Of a stretch of DNA of 64,000 nt, positions 8,392-15,718 are shown piece by piece. A program made the translations under genes and the position numbers. The stretch covers positions 1 to 64,000 of the forward strand of contig NZ_JAQMYP010000046.1 in the NCBI RefSeq assembly GCF_028369295.1. Direction: 5' to 3'. The first letter of the stretch is position 1; each line of letters starts with the position of its first letter. The notes beneath the pieces were generated by a model, which ran no database searches, was not told the DNA's origin, and saw only the letters and a list, made by a program, of their open reading frames with translations. The DNA comes from Streptomyces sp. HD. Lineage in GTDB: Bacteria; Actinomycetota; Actinomycetes; Streptomycetales; Streptomycetaceae.

Positions 8392-8670
8392 CTACGAGGG
8401 GCCGGCGCCCCGATGCTCCGCCGCGATCCCGAACCGCCGCCGTTCGCGGGGAGCGGAAGCGACCTCGCGGACGCTGGAGACCGCGCTGATCACCTGCTCC
8501 TCGACGGGCGCGTCGAGGGCATCGAGTCGCTCCAGGTCAGCGGCGGAGACAAGGGCGACGAGGGGCTTTCCGTGCCGCGTCACGACGACGCGCTCGCCGC
8601 CGTACACCACGCGGTTGATGAGGTCGGCGAGCTCAGCCCTGGCTTGCGTCACCGGAATCTCGTAGGCCAT
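8392..8670 (-). CDS. Phd/YefM-family antitoxin, no adjacent toxin
   Basis: 92-residue protein with the family opening MAYEIPVTQARAELADLINR, then GGERVVVTRHGKPLVALVS, which form the Phd/YefM dimer and DNA-binding fold. The C-terminal tail, normally toxin-binding, is Arg/Ala-rich. The ATG at 8670 is used. No Doc, RelE or PIN toxin gene is found on either side, so it is an orphan antitoxin or a stand-alone regulator. Its last codons cover a small direct repeat (TCTACGAGGGG at about 8368 and 8391). Confidence 0.85.
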   Translation of the reverse strand: MAYEIPVTQARAELADLINRVVYGGERVVVTRHGKPLVALVSAADLERLDALDAPVEEQVISAVSSVREVASAPRERRRFGIAAEHRGAGPS

Positions 8671-8681
8671 GCTCCCCACAT

Positions 8682-8703
8682 TACGTCATGTACGTCCTGT
8701 ACA
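8682..8703. promoter_or_regulatory. Tandem 9-mer operator of the Phd-type gene
   Basis: Tandem 9-mers TACGTCATG and TACGTCCTG are followed by TACATT, 12 bp upstream of the antitoxin start. Phd/YefM proteins bind short repeated sites in their own promoters, so this is a likely self-regulation site. It also lies in the promoter region of the clpP gene at 8739. Confidence 0.5.
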
Positions 8704-8738
8704 TTTTTTACAGGCACCCCGCCAAGGGAGCGTGAGCC

Positions 8739-9374
8739 ATGATCCGACCGTCCGCCCGCCATGTCCTGCCCGAGTTCACCGAGCGCACGAGCCACGGCAC
8801 CCGGACCCAGGACCCCTACTCGAAGCTGCTGGAGGAACGGATCGTCTTCCTCGGCACACAGATCGACGACACCTCGGCGAATGACGTGATGGCCCAGTTC
8901 ATGTATCTGGAGCACAAGAACCCCGACCAGGACATATCGCTGTACATCAATTCGCCGGGCGGCTCGTTCAGCGCCATGTCGGCGGTCTACGACACGATGC
9001 AGTACGTCACCTGTGACGTGGAGACGATCTGCCTGGGCCAGGCCGGCTCGGCCGCCGCGGTGCTGCTGGCGTCGGGCACCGCGGGCAAGCGGTTCGCGCT
9101 GCCGGGGGCTCGGGTGGTGATCCATCAGCCGGGGCTGCCCGAGCCGGTCGAGGGCCAGGCGAGCGATCTGGCCATCCAGGCCGACGAACTGACCCGCGTT
9201 CGGGTCCGCCTTGAGGAGATGCTCGCCCGCCACACCGGGCGCGACCGGGAACAGGTGAGCGCGGACATCGAGCGGGACAAGATCCTGGGCGCCCAGGAGG
9301 CACTGGAGTACGGGCTGGTGGACCGGATCATCCCCAGCCGCAAGGCCACCCTCGCCCCGCCGACGGGGCGGTGA
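8739..9374 (+). CDS. clpP: ATP-dependent Clp protease proteolytic subunit
   Basis: 211-residue ClpP paralogue. The core fold is intact: LLEERIVFLG, YINSPGGSFSAM, nucleophile Ser in GQAGSAAAVLLA, catalytic His in VVIHQPG, and Asp in ERDKILGAQEALEYGLVD. The Ser neighbourhood (GSAAA rather than ASMGA) differs from housekeeping ClpP. No second clpP or clpX lies next to it, unlike the clpP1P2-clpX and clpP3P4 loci of Streptomyces, so it is probably the solitary ClpP5-like type. Which Clp ATPase it pairs with cannot be told. Confidence 0.92.
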   Translation: MIRPSARHVLPEFTERTSHGTRTQDPYSKLLEERIVFLGTQIDDTSANDVMAQFMYLEHKNPDQDISLYINSPGGSFSAMSAVYDTMQYVTCDVETICLGQAGSAAAVLLASGTAGKRFALPGARVVIHQPGLPEPVEGQASDLAIQADELTRVRVRLEEMLARHTGRDREQVSADIERDKILGAQEALEYGLVDRIIPSRKATLAPPTGR

Positions 9375-9381
9375 TCGGCCG

Positions 9382-9690
9382 GTGCTTCCACCCGAGCTGC
9401 CGCCCCTTCCCGCGCTGACCCGCGCGGAGGGGGAGCTGATCGACCGTTACCTCGACGTGGTCGACCTGCTGGGCCGGATCAACCCGGCCCAGCACGGCGA
9501 CACCTACCGCGGACTGCGCGCCGCCCAGGCGCTCGTGAGCAAGGCGGCCGAGCTGCGGGACGCGCTGGCGCTGATGCACCAGCGCGGCGAGACGGAGCTG
9601 CATGCGCTCACGCTGGCGCGTGCGTTGCGCGTGCTGGACGGAGAGCGCCGCACGGCTCGTGTCACGGTGCCGCCGCGCTCCGACAGTTGA
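9382..9690 (+). CDS. Small conserved-looking protein downstream of clpP
   Basis: 102-residue protein of unknown function, starting at GTG 9382, seven bp after the clpP stop and so probably co-transcribed. The sequence is mostly helical and polar (LTRAEGELIDRYLDVVDLLG, HGDTYRGLRAAQALVSKAAE). There is no signal peptide, membrane segment or known motif. GC codon pattern is normal for the region. It could be a ClpP accessory factor, but only the position suggests this. Confidence 0.65.
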   Translation: MLPPELPPLPALTRAEGELIDRYLDVVDLLGRINPAQHGDTYRGLRAAQALVSKAAELRDALALMHQRGETELHALTLARALRVLDGERRTARVTVPPRSDS

Positions 9691-10114
9691 CGTCCCGTAC
9701 GGACCCGGATCCGGGCGCCCGACCCTCTGACGAGGCGTCCGGCCCGGCGCCGAAACGGACCAAATGGCGTACCCCCTTTCGGCGTAGCCACCTCTCCTTT
9801 TGCGCGCCCTTCAAGGTTGCGCAAGAGGCATGGCCGCTAGGCGGAATTGGGCGTTCCATCCCTGGTCCGAGGCTCCTCGGGCACCTGGACACCACCCCGG
9901 ACACGAGGGTGTCCACCCGAACGGGTGAGTGGTGAGTAACACCACAAATCCCCGGTTCCGTTGGGTTTTTCGTTCATCCGTGCGTCAAGATCCCTGTCTG
10001 ACGACAAGCCCCCGCCACAGCGGCGGGGCGATCCGGGTGGACGCCGAGTCCTGCCGCCGCCCGGATGACCGGTCGACAGGAGTGGATCGGCAGGAGTGGA
10101 GGACCCAAGCAAGA
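9691..10114. other. Non-coding gap before riboswitch
   Basis: This 424-bp stretch holds no convincing gene. A small hairpin CACCCGAACGGGTG lies at 9914-9927 and a stronger one, CCCCGCC-ACA-GGCGGGG-like, near 10009-10028. The promoter of the riboswitch-led gene must lie here, perhaps in the AT-richer stretch around 9950-9980, but no clear -10/-35 pair stands out. Confidence 0.5.
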
Positions 10115-10245
10115 CGGGTCGCCGGAGCGGACGTTCGTTCGAGCCGAGCAACCCTTGGGGTGAAGCCGTGGCAACGCGGCCGGGCAACTTCGCCAGCCCG
10201 AATCCGACAGGTCATCCTTCACAGGCGGCTGACGAAGGGTTGCGC
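10115..10245 (+). ncRNA. Cyclic di-AMP riboswitch (ydaO/yuaA type) with RBS-pairing strand
   Basis: The leader contains the ydaO signatures TTGGGGTGAA (10155-10164) and CCGAATCCGACAG (about 10198-10210), followed by an AGGCGG closing strand that can pair with GTCGCC near 10119. Leaders of this type precede cell-wall hydrolase genes in actinomycetes. The 9-base strand GCAACCCTT (10148-10156) is an exact complement of AAGGGTTGC (10235-10243), which holds the ribosome-binding site. This suggests that the aptamer can hide or release the start of translation. Confidence 0.85.
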
Positions 10246-10719
10246 ATGACTGCGCTCAATCGTGTCCCGTCGCTCATGGTCCGGGCCGGTACGGCCTCGG
10301 CCCTCACCATCGCCGCTGTGGGCGGCTCGATCGTGGCACCCGGCTTCGCCTCCGAGGCAGAAGCCGCCACGCCGGCGTCAAAGGCACTTCAGGTCGCGGC
10401 CTCGAAGAAGGGCTCCCCGTACAGGTGGGGCGCCACCGGGCCGAACAGGTTCGACTGCTCCGGGCTCACGCTGTACTCGTACAAGAAGGCGGGCAAGAAG
10501 CTGCCCCGTACGGCGGCCCAGCAGTACAACAAGACACGCCACATCTCCGCCCATAACCGCAAGGCCGGGGACCTGGTGTTCTTCCACTCGGGGTCGAACG
10601 TCTACCACGTGGGCATCTACGCCGGGAAGGGAAAGCTCTGGCACTCCCCGAAGAGCGGTGACGTCGTAAAGCTGCAGAAGATCTGGACCAGGAGCGTCTG
10701 GTACGGCCGGGTCAAGTGA
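10246..10719 (+). CDS. Secreted NlpC/P60 peptidoglycan hydrolase
   Basis: 157-residue exported endopeptidase that likely cuts peptide stems in peptidoglycan. It has a signal peptide (about residues 1-38, ending near ASEAEAA), then an NlpC/P60 domain with catalytic Cys in RFDCSGLTLYS, His in YHVGIYAG and a third polar residue in LWHSP. There is no extra cell-wall binding domain, so it is a minimal form. The ATG at 10246 has AAGGG six bases upstream. The riboswitch leader points to control by cyclic di-AMP, as for other wall hydrolases and Rpf proteins of Streptomyces. Confidence 0.92.
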   Translation: MTALNRVPSLMVRAGTASALTIAAVGGSIVAPGFASEAEAATPASKALQVAASKKGSPYRWGATGPNRFDCSGLTLYSYKKAGKKLPRTAAQQYNKTRHISAHNRKAGDLVFFHSGSNVYHVGIYAGKGKLWHSPKSGDVVKLQKIWTRSVWYGRVK

Positions 10720-10728
10720 CCCTCCCGG

Positions 10729-10764
10729 GGGCGGTGGCGGCGGACTGACACGCCGTCACCGCCC
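10729..10764. terminator. Bidirectional terminator hairpin
   Basis: Arms GGGCGGTGGCGGC (10729-10741) and GCCGTCACCGCCC (10752-10764) pair at 12 of 13 positions around a 10-base loop. It lies between the convergent NlpC/P60 and LysE genes. Confidence 0.75.
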
Positions 10765-10772
10765 TCGGGGCC

Positions 10773-11387
10773 TCAGAGGGCCGCCAGCGGCCCCGCGAGG
10801 AGCCCCAGGCCGAAGGCCGTCAGCGCGGCGCCCGTACCGACCGTGACCGCCCTCGCGGCGCGCGGCCGGCACAGCCACCTGCCGAGCCGGTCCACCAGCA
10901 GGGCGACCACCTGGAACCACACCAGCGCGATCGCGAGCACGATCAGCGCGAGCAGCAGCGTCCGGGGCAGCGCCGGAGCGCCCGCGGGCACGAACTGCGG
11001 CAGCACGCTGAGGAAGGTCAGCGACGCCTTCGGGTTGAGGGCGTTGGTGACGAAGCCCTGCCGCAACGGGCGGCCGGTGGAGTCCTCGTGTGCCTCGGCC
11101 ACGTCGGTGTGCCGCTGCCGCAGCGTCTGGACGCCCAGGTACAGCACGTAGACACCGCCCACCACCTGCAACGCCCGGAACAGCGCCGGTACGGCGGCCA
11201 GTACCGCGGCGACCCCCACCACCGCCAGCGTCACATGGACCAGCAGCCCGGCCCCGATCCCGAGAGCGCAGGCGATGCCGGCCCGGCGGGAGACGAGAGC
11301 GTTGCGTACGACGACGGTGAAGTCGGCCCCGGGCATGGCGACCAGGCCGGCGGAGACCCCGGTGAAGGCGATGAGCTGAGCGTCCAT
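10773..11387 (-). CDS. LysE/RhtB-family amino-acid exporter
   Basis: 204-residue inner-membrane exporter with about six hydrophobic helices. The N-terminal motif GVSAGLVAMPGADFTVVVRN matches the LysE/RhtB signature, and GFVTNALNPKASLTFLSVLP is the second family motif. The ATG at 11387 was chosen. It is divergent from a LysR-type regulator, the classic LysE-LysG arrangement, so the regulator probably senses the exported amino acid or a related compound. The exact substrate is unknown. Confidence 0.9.
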   Translation of the reverse strand: MDAQLIAFTGVSAGLVAMPGADFTVVVRNALVSRRAGIACALGIGAGLLVHVTLAVVGVAAVLAAVPALFRALQVVGGVYVLYLGVQTLRQRHTDVAEAHEDSTGRPLRQGFVTNALNPKASLTFLSVLPQFVPAGAPALPRTLLLALIVLAIALVWFQVVALLVDRLGRWLCRPRAARAVTVGTGAALTAFGLGLLAGPLAAL

Positions 11388-11405
11388 GCGGCCAGAGTGC
11401 CGTGC

Positions 11406-11463
11406 GGAAGCCTTCAGCAGGTATTTCGAATATTCTGGAGAAGCCTTAAGCATTGCTTTAGGC
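11406..11463. promoter_or_regulatory. LysR operator region between lysE-like and lysR-like genes
   Basis: A 21-bp inverted repeat at 11443-11463 has arms GCCTTAAGC and GCTTTAGGC, 8 of 9 pairs matching, with a 3-base spacer ATT. A direct-repeat half site, GAAGCCTTCAGC, lies 34 bp upstream. The stretch between them is AT-rich (TATTTCGAATATTC), fitting a divergent promoter. LysR regulators commonly bind such a strong plus weak site pair. Confidence 0.6.
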
Positions 11464-11511
11464 AAGTCCACCGCGCCCCACCAGGCCGTCGGCCCTCCGG
11501 AGGAACCCACC

Positions 11512-12426
11512 ATGTACGACCCGACCCGCCTCGCCGCGCTGGTGGCGGTCGCGGAGGCGGGTTCGATCACCCGGGCCGCCGAGCGGCTCGGTTACACCAC
11601 GCCCGCGCTCTCCCAGCAGCTGGCGAAGCTGGAGCGCGAGACGGGCACCGCCCTTCTGGTACGGCACCACCGCGGGGCGCGGCTCACCGGCGCGGGCGAG
11701 TTGCTGGTGGCCAGGGCACGGCGGGTGCTCGACGAGCTGGAGCGGGCCCGGCACGAACTGGCCCGGCTGACCGGACTGTCCGGCGGCACGCTCCGGCTGG
11801 CCACCTTCCAGACCGCCGGCATCCATCTGCTGCCCCCGGCCCTCAGCGCCTTCCGCCGGGCCCATCCGGACGTGGAAGTGACGATCACGGACTACGAGCC
11901 CTCGGCCGGTGTCGCCGCCGTGGCCTCCGGCGAGGTCGACCTGGCCCTGACGCACACCTACGAGCCGGGCGACCCGACCCCGATCCCGTCCTCCGTCGGC
12001 ATCGAGCCGATCCTCGTGGAGGAACTGGTCCTGGTGTCTGCCCCGGGCCACGCCCTCACCAGCGGATCCGCTCGCCTCCCGCTGGCCGAACTCGCCGGCC
12101 AGCCCCTGATCAGCATGGCTCCGGACGCTCCGGCCCGACGGGGTGTCGAGGCGACCCTGGCCCGGGCGGGCGCCACGCCCTCGGTCCTGGTTCCGACCCC
12201 CGGGTATCTCCTGGTGTGCGCGCTCGCCAGCGCGGGGCTCGGCGTCGCGGTCGTACCGGAGATGGTGGCTCGCACGTCGGTCACGCCGGTCGGGGTGCGC
12301 GCGCTGGAAGGCGGAGGCCTGCGCCGTACGATCTCGGTCGCCTTCCGCAGCGATGAGACGGCACCGGCGGCGGACGCCTTCCGGGCGCTGCTGCGCGGCA
12401 CGTTCGGTCGGGCCCAGCAGCCCTGA
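11512..12426 (+). CDS. LysR-family transcriptional regulator
   Basis: 304-residue regulator. The N-terminal winged HTH covers residues 1-60 (LAALVAVAEAGSITRAAERL, then LSQQLAKLERETG). The effector-binding domain follows from about residue 90. The ATG at 11512 has a GGAGGA site. It probably controls the divergent LysE-type exporter through the palindrome between them. Confidence 0.93.
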   Translation: MYDPTRLAALVAVAEAGSITRAAERLGYTTPALSQQLAKLERETGTALLVRHHRGARLTGAGELLVARARRVLDELERARHELARLTGLSGGTLRLATFQTAGIHLLPPALSAFRRAHPDVEVTITDYEPSAGVAAVASGEVDLALTHTYEPGDPTPIPSSVGIEPILVEELVLVSAPGHALTSGSARLPLAELAGQPLISMAPDAPARRGVEATLARAGATPSVLVPTPGYLLVCALASAGLGVAVVPEMVARTSVTPVGVRALEGGGLRRTISVAFRSDETAPAADAFRALLRGTFGRAQQP

Positions 12427-12465
12427 GCACGCCCGGCCGATTCCAGGTGCGGTTTCTGTGACGCC

Positions 12466-12540
12466 CCAGGGGCGCGGGGCTGTAGCGATCCGCGGCTCCG
12501 CCGCGTGGGCGCGACCAGCCACGTCGGACCCGCAGACGCC
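12466..12540 (+). repeat. Streptomyces-type dispersed repeat, second copy
   Basis: The stretch contains CCAGGGGCGCGGGGCTG, then GCGCGACCAGCCACG, then CCCGCAGACGCC, the same family as 8197-8246. An inserted small hairpin (CGCGG-CTCCG-CCGCG, 12491-12505) splits it. It fills most of the 144-bp gap between the convergent lysR-type and ATP-binding genes. Confidence 0.6.
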
Positions 12541-12570
12541 GGACAGCCGTTCGCGGCACCCGACCGAGCG

Positions 12571-13014
12571 CTACGGCTCCTGCGCCGCAGGCACTCGCAC
12601 GGTCCACGGCAGTTCGATGGACACGGTCTTGCCGCCCTCCCGGGTGGGCCGCACCCTGAGCTTGCCGCCGCACTCCGCGGTCAGCCAGCGGATGATGACC
12701 AGACCGCGGCCGTTGTCCTGCTGGACGGCGGCCGGCAGCCGCCTGGGCAGACGCGGGTGGCTGTCGGTCACGCCGATGCGCAGTTGTTCGTCACGGTCGA
12801 GTTCGATGTCCACCGTGAAGGTGGGTGACTGCCCGAGGGTGTGCTGTACGGCGTTGGTGGTCAGTTCGGAGACGATCAGCCGAATGGTCTCGGCCTCCTC
12901 CGTGTCCGGTGGCAGCCCCCATTCGGCGAGGGTGGAGACCACGTAGGACCGGGCCGCGGAGACCGAGGCGGGATCGCTCGGCAGAGTGACGGATGCTTCC
13001 AGGTGATCTGCCAT
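12571..13014 (-). CDS. ATP-binding (RsbW/SpoIIAB-like) regulatory protein
   Basis: 147-residue GHKL-fold protein, the type annotated as anti-sigma factor kinase-like. Visible features are the N-box IVSELTTNAVQHT (about residues 49-61), GVTDSHPRLP (G1-like) and the QQDNGRGLVIIRWL G2 box. The start is ATG 13014. It is divergent from an XRE/DUF5753 gene followed by DUF397, the usual trio of WhiJ-like loci in Streptomyces. The partner sigma or anti-anti-sigma factor cannot be identified here. Confidence 0.88.
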   Translation of the reverse strand: MADHLEASVTLPSDPASVSAARSYVVSTLAEWGLPPDTEEAETIRLIVSELTTNAVQHTLGQSPTFTVDIELDRDEQLRIGVTDSHPRLPRRLPAAVQQDNGRGLVIIRWLTAECGGKLRVRPTREGGKTVSIELPWTVRVPAAQEP

Positions 13015-13140
13015 GGCGATGTCGTCCCTTTCCCACGGGACCGAAGTCCGACACGGAGCGGATGGTTCGAGTACGGTCCCGGACTGGTGCTTCGTCGCCA
13101 GACTGCCATTACCGCGCCCGTCAGAGGTGGCGATCCACCA

Positions 13141-13156
13141 AGATATGCATATATCT
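13141..13156. promoter_or_regulatory. AT-rich palindrome in the divergent WhiJ-like promoter
   Basis: AGATAT-GCAT-ATATCT, with 6-bp arms and a 10-bp perfect inner palindrome ATATGCATAT, stands out in GC-rich DNA. It lies 72 bp upstream of the XRE gene and 127 bp upstream of the ATP-binding gene. It is a plausible binding site for the XRE protein. Confidence 0.45.
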
Positions 13157-13227
13157 GTCGCTCGAAGCGGTGAACTCTGCGACGGCAGACCGTATTTGGG
13201 CGGCTCGGTTGGAGTAAGGAGTTGTCC

Positions 13228-14106
13228 ATGCAGCACGGTCCCGCGGTGCGCCGCCGAAAACTGGGCGCAGAACTGCGTGCGTTGCGCACCGAGGCGGGGC
13301 TCACCAGTGGTGAGGCGGCCCGGCTGGTGGGCTGGCACCAGTCCAAGGTCAGCCGAATCGAAACCGGCGCCAGCGGGGTGAAACCGGCCGATGTGCGGTT
13401 ACTGCTCGACGCCTACGGCGTGCGGGACGCCCAACTGCGGGAGTTGTTGCTGGTGTTGGCGGGCTCCGACGAGGGGGGCGGCCGCCATCACTGGTGGCAC
13501 GCGTACCGCGGAGTGCTGCCGCCGACGTACCGGGATTTCATCAGCCTGGAGTCCCAGGCGAGTGCGATGCGCACGCTGGAGACGTCCGTTGTGCCCGGGT
13601 TGCTGCAGACACCCGAATACGCCCGGGCGGTGACCCGGGCCGCGGTGAGCGGACTCGCCGACGAAGCAGACGCCGCCGACGAACGACTGGACGCGCTGGT
13701 CGCGGTGCGTCTGGCCAGGCAGGACGTGCTGCTCGGCGATCCTCCGCTGAAGCTGTGCGCGGTGCTGGACGAGGCGGTGCTGCGCCGGGAGATCGGCGGG
13801 CCCGAGGTGATGGCGCGGCAGCTGAGGCGGCTGATGGAGGCGGCGCGACTGCCCCAAGTCCGGCTGCAGGTCCTGCCGTTCGCGGCCGGGGAGCATATCG
13901 GCATCACCGGGCCTTTCGTTATCTTCTCATTTTCGAGCACCTCTGATCTGGATGTGGTTGTTCTCGACCACTTGACGAGTAGCCTCTACCTCGAACGGAA
14001 AGAAGACCTCCAGGCCTACACGGAGGCCTTCAACGCCCTTCGGATCCACGCCCTTTCGCCCGAGGAATCGATGGATTACATCGCCGCGCTTGGTGGCGGC
14101 GCGTAA
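13228..14106 (+). CDS. XRE-family regulator with DUF5753 (WhiJ-like)
   Basis: 292-residue DNA-binding protein. The N-terminal HTH_31 domain is at about residues 8-70 (LGAELRALRTEAGLTSGEAA, then WHQSKVSRIETG). It is followed by the DUF5753 domain (YRDFISLESQASAMRTLETS, VVPGLLQTPEYAR, then LPFAAGEHIG). The ATG at 13228 has AAGGAG six bases upstream. It is followed after 9 bp by a DUF397 gene. In Streptomyces such pairs act in developmental regulation, with the DUF397 protein modulating the XRE partner. Confidence 0.93.
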   Translation: MQHGPAVRRRKLGAELRALRTEAGLTSGEAARLVGWHQSKVSRIETGASGVKPADVRLLLDAYGVRDAQLRELLLVLAGSDEGGGRHHWWHAYRGVLPPTYRDFISLESQASAMRTLETSVVPGLLQTPEYARAVTRAAVSGLADEADAADERLDALVAVRLARQDVLLGDPPLKLCAVLDEAVLRREIGGPEVMARQLRRLMEAARLPQVRLQVLPFAAGEHIGITGPFVIFSFSSTSDLDVVVLDHLTSSLYLERKEDLQAYTEAFNALRIHALSPEESMDYIAALGGGA

Positions 14107-14115
14107 GGAGGCACC

Positions 14116-14343
14116 ATGACCGCACTGCCTCGGAACGTGACTTCAAGCACCGATCTACCCGCTGCGCGATGGCTGCGCAGCAGCTACAGCACGGGAGCGA
14201 ACAACTGCGTCGAGACGACACGGGCGCTCTCCGGTCCCTGGATCGGACTGCTCGCCGTACGTGACTCCAAGGATCCGGCCGGACCCGCGCTGCTCTTCTC
14301 CCCCGAGAGCTGGGCGGGTTTCACGGCCGCGTTCCAGCCCTGA
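14116..14343 (+). CDS. DUF397 protein, partner of the XRE regulator
   Basis: 75-residue DUF397 protein, with RWLRSSYSTGANNCVETTR, then AVRDSKDPAGPALLFSPESW, the full family pattern. It begins 9 bp after the XRE stop with a strong AAGGAGG site, so the two are one operon. Members bind or tune the neighbouring XRE/DUF5753 protein. Confidence 0.92.
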   Translation: MTALPRNVTSSTDLPAARWLRSSYSTGANNCVETTRALSGPWIGLLAVRDSKDPAGPALLFSPESWAGFTAAFQP

Positions 14344-14412
14344 CCGTTCCGATCACCTCTGACCGGTTCTGATCAGTTCCACTCTGACCGGTTCCAGTCC
14401 GATCAGTTCCGC
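14344..14412. repeat. Short imperfect direct repeats
   Basis: TCTGACCGGTTC occurs at two places and GATCAGTTCC at two, interleaved within 69 bp. This lies between the convergent DUF397 and bioF genes. No stable terminator is obvious in it. Confidence 0.55.
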
Positions 14413-14443
14413 CGATACGCCGGCACGGCCGTGTCACGCCGAC

Positions 14444-15571
14444 TCATGGTCGTGTCTCGCAGATCACCCGTACAGCTCGTTCGATCTGCCCCTCGGAGAG
14501 GTCCGCGCGGGCGGTCAGCCTCAGCCGTGAGATGCCGTCGGGGACGGAAGGAGGACGGAAACAGCCCACGGCGAGGCCCGCCGCCCGGCACTCGGCCGCC
14601 CAGGCCACGGCCTCCTCCGGGGACGGCGCACGCACGGAGACGACCGCGGCGTCCGGACGTACCGCTTCCAGGCCCGCGGCCGTCAGGCGGGTGTGCAGTT
14701 CACCCGCCACCGTGCGCGCCCGCGCCGCCCGCTCCGGCTCGCGGCGCAGCAGCCGCAGTGCCGCGAGGGCCGCGCCCGCCGACGCGGGGGCGAGGCCCGT
14801 GTCGAAGATGAACGTCCGGGCCGCGTTGACCAGGTGGTCGATCACCCGGGCGGGGCCGAGCACGGCGCCGCCCTGGCTGCCGAGCGACTTGGACAGCGTG
14901 ACCGTCACGACGACGTCGTCCGCGCCCGCGAGCCCCGCCGCGTCCGGGGCGCCACGGCCGCCGTCGCCCAGTACGCCCAGTCCGTGCGCGTCGTCGACGA
15001 CCAGCCCGGCACCGTGTGCCCGGCACGCCTCGGCGAGCCCGCCCAGCGGGGCCGCGTCGCCGTCGACCGAGAAGACGGTGTCGGACACGACGACCGCGGG
15101 GCCGTCATGCGTCTGGAGTGCCTTGCGCACCGCGTCCGGTTCGGCGTGCGCCACGACCTGGGTGGTACCCCGGGCCAGCCGGCAGCCGTCGATCAGCGAG
15201 GCGTGGTTGCCCGCGTCCGACACGATCAGCGAGCCGTGCGGCGCCAGGGCGGTCACCGCCGCGAGGTTGGCCGCGTAGCCGGAGGAGAAGACCAGCGCCG
15301 CCTCGAAGCCGCAGAAGTCGGCCAGCTCGCGCTCCAGCTCGGCATGCAGCTCGGTCGTGCCCGTGACGAGCCGGGAGCCGGTCGCGCCGCCGCCCCAGGT
15401 CCGCGCGGCCCGCGCCGCACCTTCGGTGACCTCCGGATGGCGGGCCAGGCCCAGGTAGTCGTTGCTCGCGAGGTCGAGGAGCGGTGAGTCGGCGGGGCGG
15501 GGGCGCAGTGTCCGTACGAGTCCGGCGCGGCGGCGCAGCTCCGCCTGCTCGTCGATCCAGCCGAACGCCAT
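14444..15571 (-). CDS. bioF: 8-amino-7-oxononanoate synthase
   Basis: PLP enzyme that condenses pimeloyl thioester with L-alanine, the first step of the biotin ring pathway. The 375-residue protein shows LASNDYLGLARHPEV, GGGATGSRLVTGTTELHAEL, VVDDAHGLGVLG and the PLP-lysine motif TLSKSLGSQGG. Length fits the family. The ATG at 15571 has GGAGG. It is divergent from bioBAD, sharing a 147-bp promoter region. Confidence 0.95.
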   Translation of the reverse strand: MAFGWIDEQAELRRRAGLVRTLRPRPADSPLLDLASNDYLGLARHPEVTEGAARAARTWGGGATGSRLVTGTTELHAELERELADFCGFEAALVFSSGYAANLAAVTALAPHGSLIVSDAGNHASLIDGCRLARGTTQVVAHAEPDAVRKALQTHDGPAVVVSDTVFSVDGDAAPLGGLAEACRAHGAGLVVDDAHGLGVLGDGGRGAPDAAGLAGADDVVVTVTLSKSLGSQGGAVLGPARVIDHLVNAARTFIFDTGLAPASAGAALAALRLLRREPERAARARTVAGELHTRLTAAGLEAVRPDAAVVSVRAPSPEEAVAWAAECRAAGLAVGCFRPPSVPDGISRLRLTARADLSEGQIERAVRVICETRP

Positions 15572-15633
15572 GACTCCTCCGGGGCTTTTGTAGGCAGTGG
15601 ACAGACACTAGCCGCACGGCCGACGGCGCACGG

Positions 15634-15651
15634 TGTGGCAATACCCACACA
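15634..15651. promoter_or_regulatory. Palindrome in the bioF/bioB divergent promoter
   Basis: GTGTGG-caatac-CCACAC, perfect 6-bp arms with a 6-base spacer, lies 62 bp upstream of bioF and 67 bp upstream of bioB. It could be a shared biotin-responsive operator. It does not look like the BirA or BioQ boxes I know, so the factor is uncertain. Confidence 0.4.
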
Positions 15652-15718
15652 TCGAATCGACAGGGTTGTGCAAACTCTCCTTGGCTCGGGACCACTCCGT
15701 ACGTCAGGATCAGCTCCC

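Noticed and set aside
9687..9935. Possible 82-residue gene after the small clpP-linked protein
   Set aside because: It begins at a TTG overlapping the previous stop, lacks a ribosome-binding site, and its composition does not look coding.
15572..15718. BirA or BioQ box in the bio promoter
   Set aside because: The palindrome present does not match either consensus as I know it, so only a generic operator is reported.
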